Below, one piece after another: positions 7,230 to 16,567 of a stretch of 64,000 bases of DNA (the first letter of the stretch is position 1; every line of letters begins with the position of its first letter). This stretch comes from Lentzea albida (GTDB taxonomy: Bacteria; Actinomycetota; Actinomycetes; Mycobacteriales; Pseudonocardiaceae), in the NCBI RefSeq assembly GCF_900111005.1, contig NZ_FOFV01000005.1, forward strand, positions 124,001 through 188,000. The letters run 5' to 3'. Both the position numbers and the translations under genes were made by a program. Below the pieces are notes generated by a model. That model ran no database searches and was not told where the DNA came from. It saw only the letters and a list, made by a program, of their open reading frames with translations.

Positions 7230-8171
7230 TCACACCAGCTCGAACACCGGTTCCAGCGCCGCCAGCCTGGGCAGCGCGACGCCGAGCCGCCGCGCTTCGG
7301 CCAGCACGTCCCTCGCGTAGACGCCCGCCGGCTCACGGGTCATGTACCCCGTGCGTTCGGTCTGTTCCAAGACGTGGCTGAAGATGTTCTCCCGGCTCAG
7401 GGCCTGCCTCAGCACGAAGCCGAGCAGTCCCACCGGAACGCGTGACGCGACGGTCGCGCCCAGGCGCGGGGTCCCTCCCCTGGCCTTCAGCAGCGGGATC
7501 ATCTCCCGGATGAGCAGGAACGGCTCCCTGGTGGCACCGGCCGACCTCGCGAAGCCCGCACGGCCGCCCGCCGCCAGCACAGGGGCGAGGAACGCGGCGT
7601 CCACGATGAAGTGGAACCACAGCCAGTCGCGGAAGTCCCGCACCCGCGACACCGAGAAACCCGTGCGCTGGAACAGGTCGCGCACCACCCGGTAGCGGAC
7701 ACCGCGGTTCGAGTCGTCGCAGAACCCCAGGAAGACGTTCTTCAGCAGGGCGCCGTGCAGTTCGGAGCCGATGAAACCGCCGCCGGCGCCGGGGAACCCC
7801 CAGACGACCTGGTCGGCGGGCAGCGGTGAGACCACCGCAGCGGGGTCCGCCCACACGTTGCCGAACACCAGCACGGTCGCGTCGCCGACGTGCGGGGCCA
7901 GCACCTCGACCGCGCCGTCCAGCTGGTCGTGGTTGACGCTGAGGACGATCAGGTCGTACTCGCCGTCCAGGTCCTCGCGCAGGGTGACCGGCCACCGCTC
8001 GTCCACCTCGGCGCCGCGCGCACGGCCGTCCCTGATCCGCAGGTCGACCTCGGGCGGGAGCTGCGCGGCCCTGCCCGGGCGGACGTAGAACTCCACCTGG
8101 TGACCCGCTTCCGCGAAAGCCCACCCGTAGAAAGTCGCGATCGCACCGCGGCCGAAAATAAGAATTCTCAC
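7230..8171 (-). CDS. ketopantoate reductase-family (ApbA/PanE) oxidoreductase
   Basis: NADPH-dependent reductase of 313 aa. N-terminal Rossmann fold with MRILIFGRGAIATFYG (glycines at residues 7-9) and the ApbA-type domain that follows (VLSVNHDQLDGA, FPGAGGGFIGSELHGALLK). The C-terminal helical domain is divergent from housekeeping PanE, so reduction of some other 2-oxo or beta-keto compound is as likely as pantothenate synthesis. GTG at 8171 has GGGGAGA upstream. It starts 28 bp after the P450 stop on the same strand and is probably co-transcribed with it, which suggests a paired oxidation/reduction step. Confidence 0.7.
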   Translation of the reverse strand: MRILIFGRGAIATFYGWAFAEAGHQVEFYVRPGRAAQLPPEVDLRIRDGRARGAEVDERWPVTLREDLDGEYDLIVLSVNHDQLDGAVEVLAPHVGDATVLVFGNVWADPAAVVSPLPADQVVWGFPGAGGGFIGSELHGALLKNVFLGFCDDSNRGVRYRVVRDLFQRTGFSVSRVRDFRDWLWFHFIVDAAFLAPVLAAGGRAGFARSAGATREPFLLIREMIPLLKARGGTPRLGATVASRVPVGLLGFVLRQALSRENIFSHVLEQTERTGYMTREPAGVYARDVLAEARRLGVALPRLAALEPVFELV

Positions 8172-8199
8172 AGCGTTCTCCCCGATCTCGAAAATTCGA

Positions 8200-9381
8200 T
8201 TACCAGGTGATCGGAAGTGCGATGAGGCCGTAGACGGCGCTGAGAGCGCGGAACTCGACCTGGTCCCGCGGGACAGCGAGTGCGAGTGACGGGAAACGGC
8301 GGAAGAGCGCGGGAAAGGCGACGCGCATTTCGAGCCGGGCGAGGGGCGCGCCGAGGCAGTGGTGCACCCCGTGGCCGAAGCCGAGGTGGCCGACCTCGCC
8401 GCGGCGGACGTCGAGCGTGCCGGGGTCGGAGATGAAGTCCGGGTCGTGGTTGCCGGTGTGCAGGCCCACCAGCACGAGGTCGCCGGCGCGGATGGTCTCG
8501 TCGCCGAACTCGACGTCGGTGGTGGCGATGCGCGGGACGCCGTTGTGCACGATCGACAGCCACCGCATCAGCTCCTCGACCGCGGGTTCCACGGCCTCGG
8601 GGTCGTCGCGGACGGCGGCGAGCTGGTCCGGGTGGCCGAGCAACGCCAGGGTGCCCATCGCGAGCATGTTCGCGGTGGTCTCGTGCCCGGCGACGAGGAG
8701 CAGCAGCCCGAGCCCGGCGACCTCCGCCGTCGACAGCTCGTCGCCGTGGTCGCGCACGAGCATGCCGAGCAGGTCGTCGCCCGGCTCCTCCCCGATCCTG
8801 GTCACGAGTCCGACCAGGTAGGCGTGGATCTCGCGCTGGGCGGCGGCGCGCTCGGCGTCCGACAGCCTGAGGTCGAGCATCTTGGCGCTGCGTTCCTTGA
8901 ACTCGCCGCGGTCCTCCCACGGCACGCCGAGCAGTTCGCAGATCACCAGCGACGGCACGGGCAGCGCGAACTCGGCGACGAGGTCGGCCCCCGGTCCCGA
9001 CCGCTCCAGCGCGTCGAGGTGGTCCTCGACGATGCGCTCGACGAGCGGGGCGAGGTGCCTCATCCGCCGCTGGGTGAACTGGCCGGTGAGCATCCGGCGC
9101 AGGCGGTGGTGGTCCGGCGGGTCCATCAGCAGGAGGTTGCCCGCAGGCTCCTCCCCCTCCGCGAAACCGTGCGCCGACGGGACGTTGCTGAACCGGGCCG
9201 AGTCGGCGAGGACCGCCTTCACGTCCGCCTGGCGCGTGACGAGCCACGCCGATCCGCCGGCGGGCCACGGCACCCTCCGGACGCGGTCGCCCGTCAGCAG
9301 TTCGGCCGGCGGAGCGAACCCGTCCCTCCGCATGAACAAAGGAACGTCGGCCGGAGCAGGACCGGTGCGCGTTTCTGCCAC
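8200..9381 (-). CDS. cytochrome P450 monooxygenase
   Basis: Bacterial class I P450 of 393 aa, resembling CYP105/CYP107-type enzymes. Visible: I-helix oxygen-binding LVAGHETTANML, K-helix ExxR in EELMRWL, and heme-ligand loop LGFGHGVHHCLGAPLARLE with the proximal Cys. The N terminus has no membrane anchor. GTG at 9381 was chosen because AGGGGAGA lies upstream and earlier candidates add a family-untypical tail. No ferredoxin or ferredoxin reductase gene is nearby, so electrons must come from elsewhere. It probably forms a two-gene unit with the reductase at 7230-8171 and is separated from hyuB by a strong hairpin (9569-9606). Substrate unknown. Confidence 0.9.
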   Translation of the reverse strand: MAETRTGPAPADVPLFMRRDGFAPPAELLTGDRVRRVPWPAGGSAWLVTRQADVKAVLADSARFSNVPSAHGFAEGEEPAGNLLLMDPPDHHRLRRMLTGQFTQRRMRHLAPLVERIVEDHLDALERSGPGADLVAEFALPVPSLVICELLGVPWEDRGEFKERSAKMLDLRLSDAERAAAQREIHAYLVGLVTRIGEEPGDDLLGMLVRDHGDELSTAEVAGLGLLLLVAGHETTANMLAMGTLALLGHPDQLAAVRDDPEAVEPAVEELMRWLSIVHNGVPRIATTDVEFGDETIRAGDLVLVGLHTGNHDPDFISDPGTLDVRRGEVGHLGFGHGVHHCLGAPLARLEMRVAFPALFRRFPSLALAVPRDQVEFRALSAVYGLIALPITW

Positions 9382-9568
9382 GAGAGATCTCCCCTGGAAT
9401 TCCGGCGGCTCGTTCCGCCGCCCTGTCATCGACTTTATGCACTCAAGTGGAAAACACCGTCCACTTGCGCGGAAGTGAGAACAACGCGTGCGGGAGCGAC
9501 TCACTTCGCCGTTCACGCATCGACCGGCAATGCATTCCTGCCGGAAGGGCGCAGGACCCCGGAACAGC

Positions 9569-9606
9569 GAACTGGCCGGGGGAAGAGGTTCTCCCCCGGC
9601 CAGTTC
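9569..9606 (-). terminator. terminator of the transporter-HyuAB operon
   Basis: Near-perfect 14-15 bp stem (GAACTGGCCGGGGG and its complement) with a short loop, 30 bp after the hyuB stop on the minus strand. The remaining 9382-9568 interval is the P450 promoter region and shows no gene. Confidence 0.7.
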
Positions 9607-9636
9607 ACCGGCGCTGCACCACGCCCAGGAGCAGGC

Positions 9637-11946
9637 CTAGTTCCAGGCTCGGTAGTCGTCGTGCGGCAGCGGGTGGTCCACCGGAACGACTCGCGAGTTG
9701 ACCGCGGTCAGGCAGCCGGGGCACAGCAGCTGGCGGAACACGATCTCCGCGTCGACGTACTCCGACGGGTCGTGCCAGATGTGCGGTCCCGCCTCGGTCG
9801 GCGCCGTCTCTCGCCGGGCGAGGGAGTCGAAGAACGCGCCGCCTTCGAGCGGTCCGATCCGCGTGCTGCAGTGCACGCACACGACCGTGGAGTCCACGAC
9901 GGCGAGGTTGTCGTCGAGCCGGCGGGCCTCGGACAGGTCCGCCACGCTGATCTCCTCGGTGCTCAGCCCCGTCACGCCCGCGTCGGTCGCACGCCGTTGG
10001 CGCAGCCGCACGCGGGTCGCCGCCGTGGCGTCCGCGTCCACCTCGCCGTCCTCCGCGACGACGACGCCGTAGACGTCACGCGCCGCCTCGGCCGAGACGC
10101 GGGCCTGCCGCACGTCCTCGCCGACGCTGTCCTCCTCGCGCAGCAACGGGTCTCCGTACCCACCGCCCGCCTGCCAGTGCAGGTAGAGCGCGTCGCCGGG
10201 GCCGAGGTCCGACTCGCCCTCTGCGGGCAGCACCTCGACCTGCCCGCCGAGCTCGTCCAGACCGGCGGGGATCGACGCCACGTCCGCGAGCTGCGGTCCG
10301 TCGATACCGCGCACGACGAGGTCGAGCTGCGAGTTGCCGGGGTACCCGCCCGCGAGGCCGACGTTCTGGTTCGCCACCTTGCCGTTGCCCGACACGACGA
10401 GCGACATCCGTCCACTTTGGTCCGGGTGCTGGACGTAGCAGACCGAGCCGCTCATGCCGCCGCGCTGCCGGCCGGGGCCGCCCGAGTCCGTCTGCTCGCG
10501 GCGCCACAGGGCGACCAGCGGGTAGAGGTACTCGGTCATTTCGACGTCGGGTGCCCGCGCGGAGGGGATGATCAACCGACCACCGGTGTCGACGCCGTCG
10601 TGGTGCACCTGGGCGCCGTAGCCGCCCGCCATGACGTCGAAGATGGGCGACACGAAGCGCTTGCTCGCCCCGCCGCGAACGTCCACACCGGACACGACGC
10701 AGAGGTCGGTGGTGCCGTTGCAGATGGACTGCACGTCGGTGCGGTGGTCGGGTTCGGCGTCGAGCATCCTCGCGAGGACCTCGGCGACGAGGTTGCCCGC
10801 GCCCCACGCGGGGCCGAACGGGCCCTTGCCGACCGCGGCGGGGAAGGACGCGTTGGTGATCGTGTCCTCGTCGGTGACGATCTCGAAGCAGCGCATCAGG
10901 CCGCCCGCGGCCCACGGGATGTCCCCCGCCAGCAACGGGAGCATGGTGAACACGATGCCGGCGCGCAGGCCCGGGTAGGGGCAGTTGATGATGCCGGTCT
11001 GGCCCGTGGTGCCGCGGAAGTCGAAGACGAGCTTCTCGCCCTCCTTGGTCATCGCGACCTTGATGGCGTGCAGGTTGCGGTCGCCGGTGCCCGACTGCTC
11101 CTGGTAGCCGACCGCGGTCCAGGTGCCGTCCGGCAGGTTCGCGAGCTTGGCCCGCAACCGGCGTTCGGCGTCGTTCATCATCCGGCGCATCACGGCCTTG
11201 ACCGTGTCGGCGCCGTACTTGGTGATGAGCCTCAGGATCTGGTCGCCCGCGTTCTTGTTCGCGGCGATCTTGGCGCGCAGGTCGAGGCCGACCAGGTGGG
11301 GCAACCGCGAGCGGCGCACCCAGGCGTCGGCGATGTCGCGCTGCAGCACGCCTCCGCGCACGACCTTCATCGGTGGTGTGGGCACGGCCTCACCGAAGAC
11401 GTCCTGCGCCGACGGGCTGAACGAGCCGGGGCGCGGGCCGCCGAGGTCGACCTGGTGGGCGATCGCCGTGGTCCAGCCGAACAGCTTGCCGTCGTGGAAG
11501 ATCGGCGCGAGGATCGCGGCGTCGTTCTGGTGCAGGCCGCCGCCGATCCACGGGTCGTTGCACAGGAACATGTCGCCCTCGGCGATGCCGGGGTTGTCGC
11601 TGCGGTTGCGCAACGTCCAGGTGATCGCCAGGTCCATCGAGCCGATGAGGCCGATGTTGTAGGTGCCGACCTGGACCTGCTCGCCGAGCTCGTCGCAGAT
11701 GGAGAAGTTGAAGTCGTTGGACTCGGTCACGACGTGCGAGCCCGACATCCGCCGCAGCGTCTCGCCCATCTCCTGGGTGATCGCCCAGAGGCGGTGCCGC
11801 ACGACCTCGTAGGTGAGCGCGTCGACCTGCTCGTGGTCGTCGGCGATCTGGTGCAGGGGAAGGGAAGGGGAGATCTGCGCCAGCAGCTCCTCCCTCGGCA
11901 TCGGGCGGCTGGTGAACTCGTCCGCGCCGGGGATCCGGGATGTCAT
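9637..11946 (-). CDS. hydantoinase B/oxoprolinase-family subunit with fused C-terminal zinc domain (carboxylase-like)
   Basis: HyuB-type subunit of 769 aa. Residues 1 to about 640 are the hydantoinase B domain (NDFNFSICDELGEQVQ, NDPWIGGGLHQNDAAI, HQVDLGGPRPGSFS, RGGMSGSV, GGGYGDPLLREED). Unusually, the last 75 or so residues carry two CxxC pairs (CVHC and CPGC) in an arrangement like the small gamma subunit of acetone carboxylases. This suggests an ATP-dependent ketone carboxylase (acetone or acetophenone type) rather than a simple hydantoinase. ATG at 11946 overlaps the HyuA stop (ATGA), indicating translational coupling. Last gene of the operon that starts at the AAHS transporter. The substrate is inferred only as a ketone or cyclic amide. 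Confidence 0.8.
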   Translation of the reverse strand: MTSRIPGADEFTSRPMPREELLAQISPSLPLHQIADDHEQVDALTYEVVRHRLWAITQEMGETLRRMSGSHVVTESNDFNFSICDELGEQVQVGTYNIGLIGSMDLAITWTLRNRSDNPGIAEGDMFLCNDPWIGGGLHQNDAAILAPIFHDGKLFGWTTAIAHQVDLGGPRPGSFSPSAQDVFGEAVPTPPMKVVRGGVLQRDIADAWVRRSRLPHLVGLDLRAKIAANKNAGDQILRLITKYGADTVKAVMRRMMNDAERRLRAKLANLPDGTWTAVGYQEQSGTGDRNLHAIKVAMTKEGEKLVFDFRGTTGQTGIINCPYPGLRAGIVFTMLPLLAGDIPWAAGGLMRCFEIVTDEDTITNASFPAAVGKGPFGPAWGAGNLVAEVLARMLDAEPDHRTDVQSICNGTTDLCVVSGVDVRGGASKRFVSPIFDVMAGGYGAQVHHDGVDTGGRLIIPSARAPDVEMTEYLYPLVALWRREQTDSGGPGRQRGGMSGSVCYVQHPDQSGRMSLVVSGNGKVANQNVGLAGGYPGNSQLDLVVRGIDGPQLADVASIPAGLDELGGQVEVLPAEGESDLGPGDALYLHWQAGGGYGDPLLREEDSVGEDVRQARVSAEAARDVYGVVVAEDGEVDADATAATRVRLRQRRATDAGVTGLSTEEISVADLSEARRLDDNLAVVDSTVVCVHCSTRIGPLEGGAFFDSLARRETAPTEAGPHIWHDPSEYVDAEIVFRQLLCPGCLTAVNSRVVPVDHPLPHDDYRAWN

Positions 11947-14060
11947 GAGGGCTGTCCTCCCTGGTAGCGCAGCACGAGGTTGCCGAGGTGGTCGACGGTG
12001 CCGGTGACGCCGCCCGGGACCACGACGACGGTGGTGGGGACCTCGACGATCGCGGGGCCCTGCAGCACGTGGCCCGCGCGCAGCAACGAGTAGTCGTAGA
12101 CGGGGGTGGGGACGAAACCAGCCTGCGAGTCGAGGCAGACGTCCCGTTGGCCGAGGAGCGCCTCGGACGGGTCCTCGCCGTCGCCCCGGGGAACGCGCGG
12201 CAGCTCGACCGGGAAACCGAGGCTCGCCTTGGCGCGCATGCGGTAGGTGATCGCCTGCACGCCGGCCTCGCGGAAGCCGGAGCCGCTGCCGTTGATGCGC
12301 TCGTACTGCTCCTCGAAGCGTTCGAGGACCTCGTCCCCGGTCCTCTCGGTGAACGTCCCGTCCGGTACGGCGGTGGACAGTTCGGTGACCTGCATGGAGT
12401 ACCGCAGGTCGACCTCGCGCTCGAGCACGACGTCGTGGAACTTCACCTTCTGCCGGTCCAGCGCGCGCTGGAGGTCGGCTTCGAGGCGCGCGTAGTGCGA
12501 CTCCAGCACGGTGTGGTCGACCGGGAAGGCCGAGGGGTCGGACAGCTCGGCGCTCAGCGAGACGTCGGAGGCCGCGAGCCCGTAGGCCGAGAACGCCGAC
12601 GCGACGGGACCGAGCGGGACGACGACCTCGCGGACACCGAGGTCCTGGCAGTAACCGGCGCAGTGGGCGGGACCGGCCCCGCCGAACGCGTAGGCGACGA
12701 AGTCGCGCGGGTCGAAGCCCGCCTGCACGACCGCCCGCCGCAGCAGGTCGCCGGCCTGGGCGTTCTGCACCTCGTGGATCGCGATGGCGGCCTCTTCGAC
12801 CGTGAGCCCGAGCGGCTCGGCCACGTGCACGCGGATCGCCTCGCGCGCCAGGTCCATCCGCAACGGCTTGCGGCCGCCCAGAAGTCCGCGCTCGCTCAGG
12901 ATGCCCAGCACCAGGTTGGCGTCGGTGTTCGTGGGACGCGTGCCGCCGTTGCCGTAACAGGCGGGCCCCGGCACGGCTTCCGCGCTCTGCGGTCCGAGGC
13001 GGAGGTTGCCGCCCGCGTCCACCGACGCGAGCGCGCCGCCGCCGGAACCGATGGTGTGCACGCGGATCGTGGCCGCGTTGATCGGGAACTGGTTCACGAT
13101 CGAACCGGGCGCCATGACGGGTTCGCCGTCGACGATCAGCCCGGCCAGGAACGTCGTGCCGCCGACGTCCGTGGTGATCACGTTGCGGTGCCCCAGCTGT
13201 TCGGCCAGGCGCTTGCCACCGATCACACCGCCGGACAGCACCGAGCCGATCGTGGTGATGGCGTGCTCGGGAGCGCGGTCGGCGGTGATGGTGCCGCCCT
13301 CGCTCTGCATGACCAGCAGCGGTCCCCTGAGGCCGCCCTCCTCCAGCTGCTTCTGCAACGGCAGGAGGTAGGTGCGCAGCTTCGGGCCCACCTGGGCGTT
13401 CATGATCGTGGTCGAGGTGCGCGAGAACTCGCGGATGCGCGGGCTCACCTCCGACGACAGCGTCACGTACAGCTCCGGCGCGATCTCGTGGATCAGCTGG
13501 CGGACGCGCTGCTCGTGCGCCGGGTTCTTGAACGACCACAGCAGGCAGACGGCGATGGCCTCCACGCCCTGGTCCACGAGGGTCTGTGCGACGCGGCGGA
13601 CCTCGTCCTCGTCCAGCGGCACCAGGACGTCGCCCGTGTAGTCCACCCGCTCGGTGACCTCGAGCGCCCGGTACTTGGGGATCAGCGGCGCGGGCTTGCG
13701 CTGCCGCAGGGTGTCCTGGATCTCGTGCGCCGACCGGCCGAGCGTGCGGCCCTCGGCGTTCATGATGTAGATCGCGTCCCGGTGGCCCTTGGTGGCGATG
13801 AGGCCGACGTCGGCCACCTCTCCCTGGACGAGGGCGTTGATCGACGCCGTGGTGCCGTGGGCGATGTAGTCGGTCTGCGAGAGGAGCTCTCCGACGCCGA
13901 TGCCGAGCTCGGCGGCGAGGTCCTCGATCGCCTTCATGACACCGACCTCGCGGTTCGGCGGTGTCGTCGGGGTCTTGGCCGAGACGATCCGCCCGGCTCC
14001 GTCGGACGCGACGGCATCGGTGAACGTGCCGCCCACGTCGATGCCCAGTGCGTAAGGCAT
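11943..14060 (-). CDS. hydantoinase A/oxoprolinase-family ATPase subunit
   Basis: ATP-binding HyuA-type subunit of 705 aa. The N-terminal ASKHA-like phosphate loop reads MPYALGIDVGGTFTDAV, with the second nucleotide-binding segment ITTDVGGTTFLAG near residue 305 and GSGGGALASVDAGG, SAEAVPGPACYGNGG and FGGAGPAHC following. These are the hallmarks of the hydantoinase/oxoprolinase and acetone-carboxylase beta-type family, in which the subunit activates substrate by phosphorylation. ATG at 14060 follows CAGGAGA. It lies 20 bp after the monooxygenase stop and overlaps hyuB by 4 bases. Together with the zinc domain on HyuB, a ketone carboxylation is the most interesting reading; N-methylhydantoinase-like hydrolysis is the alternative. 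Confidence 0.85.
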   Translation of the reverse strand: MPYALGIDVGGTFTDAVASDGAGRIVSAKTPTTPPNREVGVMKAIEDLAAELGIGVGELLSQTDYIAHGTTASINALVQGEVADVGLIATKGHRDAIYIMNAEGRTLGRSAHEIQDTLRQRKPAPLIPKYRALEVTERVDYTGDVLVPLDEDEVRRVAQTLVDQGVEAIAVCLLWSFKNPAHEQRVRQLIHEIAPELYVTLSSEVSPRIREFSRTSTTIMNAQVGPKLRTYLLPLQKQLEEGGLRGPLLVMQSEGGTITADRAPEHAITTIGSVLSGGVIGGKRLAEQLGHRNVITTDVGGTTFLAGLIVDGEPVMAPGSIVNQFPINAATIRVHTIGSGGGALASVDAGGNLRLGPQSAEAVPGPACYGNGGTRPTNTDANLVLGILSERGLLGGRKPLRMDLAREAIRVHVAEPLGLTVEEAAIAIHEVQNAQAGDLLRRAVVQAGFDPRDFVAYAFGGAGPAHCAGYCQDLGVREVVVPLGPVASAFSAYGLAASDVSLSAELSDPSAFPVDHTVLESHYARLEADLQRALDRQKVKFHDVVLEREVDLRYSMQVTELSTAVPDGTFTERTGDEVLERFEEQYERINGSGSGFREAGVQAITYRMRAKASLGFPVELPRVPRGDGEDPSEALLGQRDVCLDSQAGFVPTPVYDYSLLRAGHVLQGPAIVEVPTTVVVVPGGVTGTVDHLGNLVLRYQGGQPS

Positions 14061-14080
14061 GTGCGTTCTCCTGGTGGTTC

Positions 14081-15721
14081 TTATCGCTGGTGGGCGGTGA
14101 CGCGTCCGGTGGCCGTGTGCAGGAGCTCGTCGGGGAAGCCGTCCGCGCCGCCCATCCAGGCGACGTGCTGGTCCGGGCGCACGAGCAGCAGTGCCGCGGG
14201 GTACCGGTCCGCGTGGTCCGCGAGCACGTCGTCCGGCAGGTCGACGACGGCGAGCGGCACGCCGGTCTCCCCCGCCGCCCAGACCCACGGTGCCGTGTCG
14301 GCGCTGTTGTCCGTGCGCAGCAAGGTGAAGCCGGGCCCGAGGAGGTCGAGCACCGACCTGCCGTCGTCGAGCCAGCTGTGCGGCAACCGGAACCCGGGCT
14401 GGGCCCTGTCCTGGTAACCGCCCATGCTGATGGCGTCCTGCTCCTCGCCCCCGATCACGAGCGGGGAACCCGCGTAGTGGTAGCCGAAGCTGAAGCCGTC
14501 CGGCGAGTAGCGCGAGGGCTCGGTGATCGCGAGCCGTTCGGCGAACTCCGCGCGGGCCTGCGCGCCCTCGTCGCCGGGCAGGTGGATGTCGGGCGAGAAG
14601 CCGGCGAGCGACTTGCGGGCCTTCGCCCCCACGGCCGCGGCGAACTGCTCCCCCACCGGCCTGCGTTCGAGCTCGTAGGCCCGCAGCAGCTCCGGCGGTG
14701 CCCAGCCCTGGCGGACGGCCGCGAGCATCCACCCCAGCGCCGCCGCGTCCTGGATGCCCGCGTTCATGCCGAACCCTCCCACCGGGATCCAGATGTGGGC
14801 GGCGTCCCCCGCGAGGAACACCCTGCCGTCCTGGTAGCGCTGGGCCACGAGCTGGCGCCCGGTCCAGCGGACGACACCGAGCACCTCGTGTTCGACGTCC
14901 GCGCCGACGGCCTCGCGCAGCAGCTGCTCGGGGTCCTCGGCGTCGGTGTCGTGGTCCGGTGCGAACGCGACGTGGTTGAGCCACAACGCATCCCCGTCGA
15001 TGGCGATGATCGAGGCCTGCTTGCGGCCGTGCGTCCAGTAGGTCCAGGCCCGGTCGCGTGCGGCGATCTCGCCGAGCTCCGGTGACCGGACGAAGGTCGA
15101 CACGAACTTCTGGATCGCCTCGACGCCCTCGTACCGGATGCCGAGCTGACGGCGGACGGCGCTGTGCGCACCGTCGCAGCCCACGACGTACGCGGCGCGC
15201 AGAACTCGTTGCGCGCCTTCGGTTTCCACGACGGCCTCGACGTGGTCGTCGTGCTGGCGCAGCTCGACCAGGCGGGTGCCGCGCTCGATCGACACCGCGG
15301 GCAGGCCGTTCGCGTGCCGTTCGAGGAGGGGTTCGAGGTACAGCTGCGAGATGCGGTGCTGGGGCTCCGGCGTCGGCCAGTCCATCATCCCGGTGCCGGA
15401 GAGCACCTCCCGCGCCGACGGCAGGTCGATGCGGTAGATCTCCTCGCCGACGAGCGTGGTCCGGTACTGGATCGACGTCGGGTAGTACGACGGCAGTCCG
15501 GCGCGCCGGATGTCGTCGGCGATCCCGAGGCGGCGGAAGATCTCCATCGACCGGGCGGAGGTCGTGTTGCAGCGCGGGTTCTCCGCGCGTTCTTCGGACG
15601 CCTCGACGACGTGACACCGCACGCCGCGCTGGGCGAGGTCGATCGCGAGCGTCAGCCCTGTGGGGCCTGCTCCGACGACCAGGACGTCGAGCAGTTCGTC
15701 ACTGCCGGGTTGCTGTGTCAT
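14081..15721 (-). CDS. FAD-dependent aromatic hydroxylase (PheA/TfdB/MhpA-type)
   Basis: Flavoprotein monooxygenase of 546 aa that probably hydroxylates a phenolic ring with NAD(P)H. Visible: FAD-binding VVGAGPTGLTLAIDLAQRG (residues 15-33), the DG fingerprint AAYVVGCDGAHSAVRRQLG, the second FAD motif RVFLAGDAAHIWIPVGGFGMN, and a thioredoxin-like C-terminal domain as in phenol 2-hydroxylases. ATG at 15721 overlaps the hydrolase stop (ATGA). The order transporter-hydrolase-hydroxylase-HyuAB fits uptake and ring activation of an aromatic acid or ketone. A ring-cleaving dioxygenase is not in this operon but is encoded at 19916 and 44011 under the same operator family. Confidence 0.88.
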   Translation of the reverse strand: MTQQPGSDELLDVLVVGAGPTGLTLAIDLAQRGVRCHVVEASEERAENPRCNTTSARSMEIFRRLGIADDIRRAGLPSYYPTSIQYRTTLVGEEIYRIDLPSAREVLSGTGMMDWPTPEPQHRISQLYLEPLLERHANGLPAVSIERGTRLVELRQHDDHVEAVVETEGAQRVLRAAYVVGCDGAHSAVRRQLGIRYEGVEAIQKFVSTFVRSPELGEIAARDRAWTYWTHGRKQASIIAIDGDALWLNHVAFAPDHDTDAEDPEQLLREAVGADVEHEVLGVVRWTGRQLVAQRYQDGRVFLAGDAAHIWIPVGGFGMNAGIQDAAALGWMLAAVRQGWAPPELLRAYELERRPVGEQFAAAVGAKARKSLAGFSPDIHLPGDEGAQARAEFAERLAITEPSRYSPDGFSFGYHYAGSPLVIGGEEQDAISMGGYQDRAQPGFRLPHSWLDDGRSVLDLLGPGFTLLRTDNSADTAPWVWAAGETGVPLAVVDLPDDVLADHADRYPAALLLVRPDQHVAWMGGADGFPDELLHTATGRVTAHQR

Positions 15722-16500
15722 GAGCTGATGAACTCCCCTACCAGGGCGCAGAACTCGTCCGGCCGGTCGATGTGGATCCAGTGGCCGGCCCCGGCGACCA
15801 CCTCCAGCCGGCCGTGGGGCAGTGCGGCGGCGAGGCGCCGCGAGACCTCGACGGGTGAGACCCGGTCGTGCTCCCCGTGCAGCGCCAGCACCGGTGTGGA
15901 GATCGACGCGAGGTCGACGGCGGGTGCGTCGACGGCCGCGAACATCGACCGGAAGGCCTCCTCGGCGCCGGGGCGCAGTGCCTGGCGCACGCGGAAGTCC
16001 GCGAGCTCGTCGAGCAGGTCGCCGTGGACGCTCTCGTCGGCGACGAGCCGCGCGAGGGTGGCGCGCATGGACTCCTTCGTCGGCTCGCCGTAGAACGGGA
16101 CCGCGGCGGGCAGCGGCCCGGTGCCCGCACCGCCCATGACGACCGCGCGGCGGACCCGGTCCGGCGCGATGGCGAGCAGCGCCAGCGCGGCGGCCCCGCC
16201 GGCGGCGGAGTTGCCGACGAGGTTCACCTTCCCGAGTCCGTTGCGGTCGAGCAGGTCGAGGACCTGCCGTGCGCGGGCGTCGGCCCACGCCCGCGGTCCT
16301 TCGAGCCCCTCGGTCCCGGCGGCGGTGACCTGGACGCCGAAGCCGAGCAGGTCCGGCGCGACGCAGTCGAACTCCGCGCGGAGCCGGGTCGTCACCGCCG
16401 CCCAGTTGCTGACGGCGTCGACACCGGGCCCACCGCCGTGGAGCAGGACCAGTGGGAGATCGGCGCCTGTCACGGCGACGTCCTCCGTTGCGACGGACAC
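15718..16500 (-). CDS. alpha/beta hydrolase, C-C bond hydrolase-like
   Basis: Serine hydrolase of 260 aa resembling MhpC/BphD meta-cleavage product hydrolases. Motifs: oxyanion LLHGGGPGVDAVSNW, nucleophile Ser in LVGNSAAGGAAAL, Asp in HGEHDRVSP, His in GAGHWIHIDRP. The GTG at 16500 is preferred because a textbook AGGAGG lies 6 bases upstream, inside what would be coding sequence for the alternative ATG at 16524, and the shorter protein matches the family N terminus. It overlaps the hydroxylase gene by 4 bases and follows the transporter by 67 bp. The substrate may be the ring-fission product of the hydroxylated aromatic, but an ester or diketone hydrolase role cannot be excluded. Confidence 0.8.
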   Translation of the reverse strand: MSVATEDVAVTGADLPLVLLHGGGPGVDAVSNWAAVTTRLRAEFDCVAPDLLGFGVQVTAAGTEGLEGPRAWADARARQVLDLLDRNGLGKVNLVGNSAAGGAAALALLAIAPDRVRRAVVMGGAGTGPLPAAVPFYGEPTKESMRATLARLVADESVHGDLLDELADFRVRQALRPGAEEAFRSMFAAVDAPAVDLASISTPVLALHGEHDRVSPVEVSRRLAAALPHGRLEVVAGAGHWIHIDRPDEFCALVGEFISS

Positions 16501-16567
16501 CCGGAACCTCCTCGTTCGAGACATTTCACCATCACCCGCGCCACCGCCGGACGCACGTCGGAACCGG

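Noticed and set aside
8359-11967. A very long open frame (about 1200 codons) on the plus strand over P450 and hyuB
   Set aside because: Its translation is Arg/Gly/Val/Ala/Asp-rich with no domain; it is the antisense shadow of the clearly recognisable P450 and hyuB genes in high-GC DNA.
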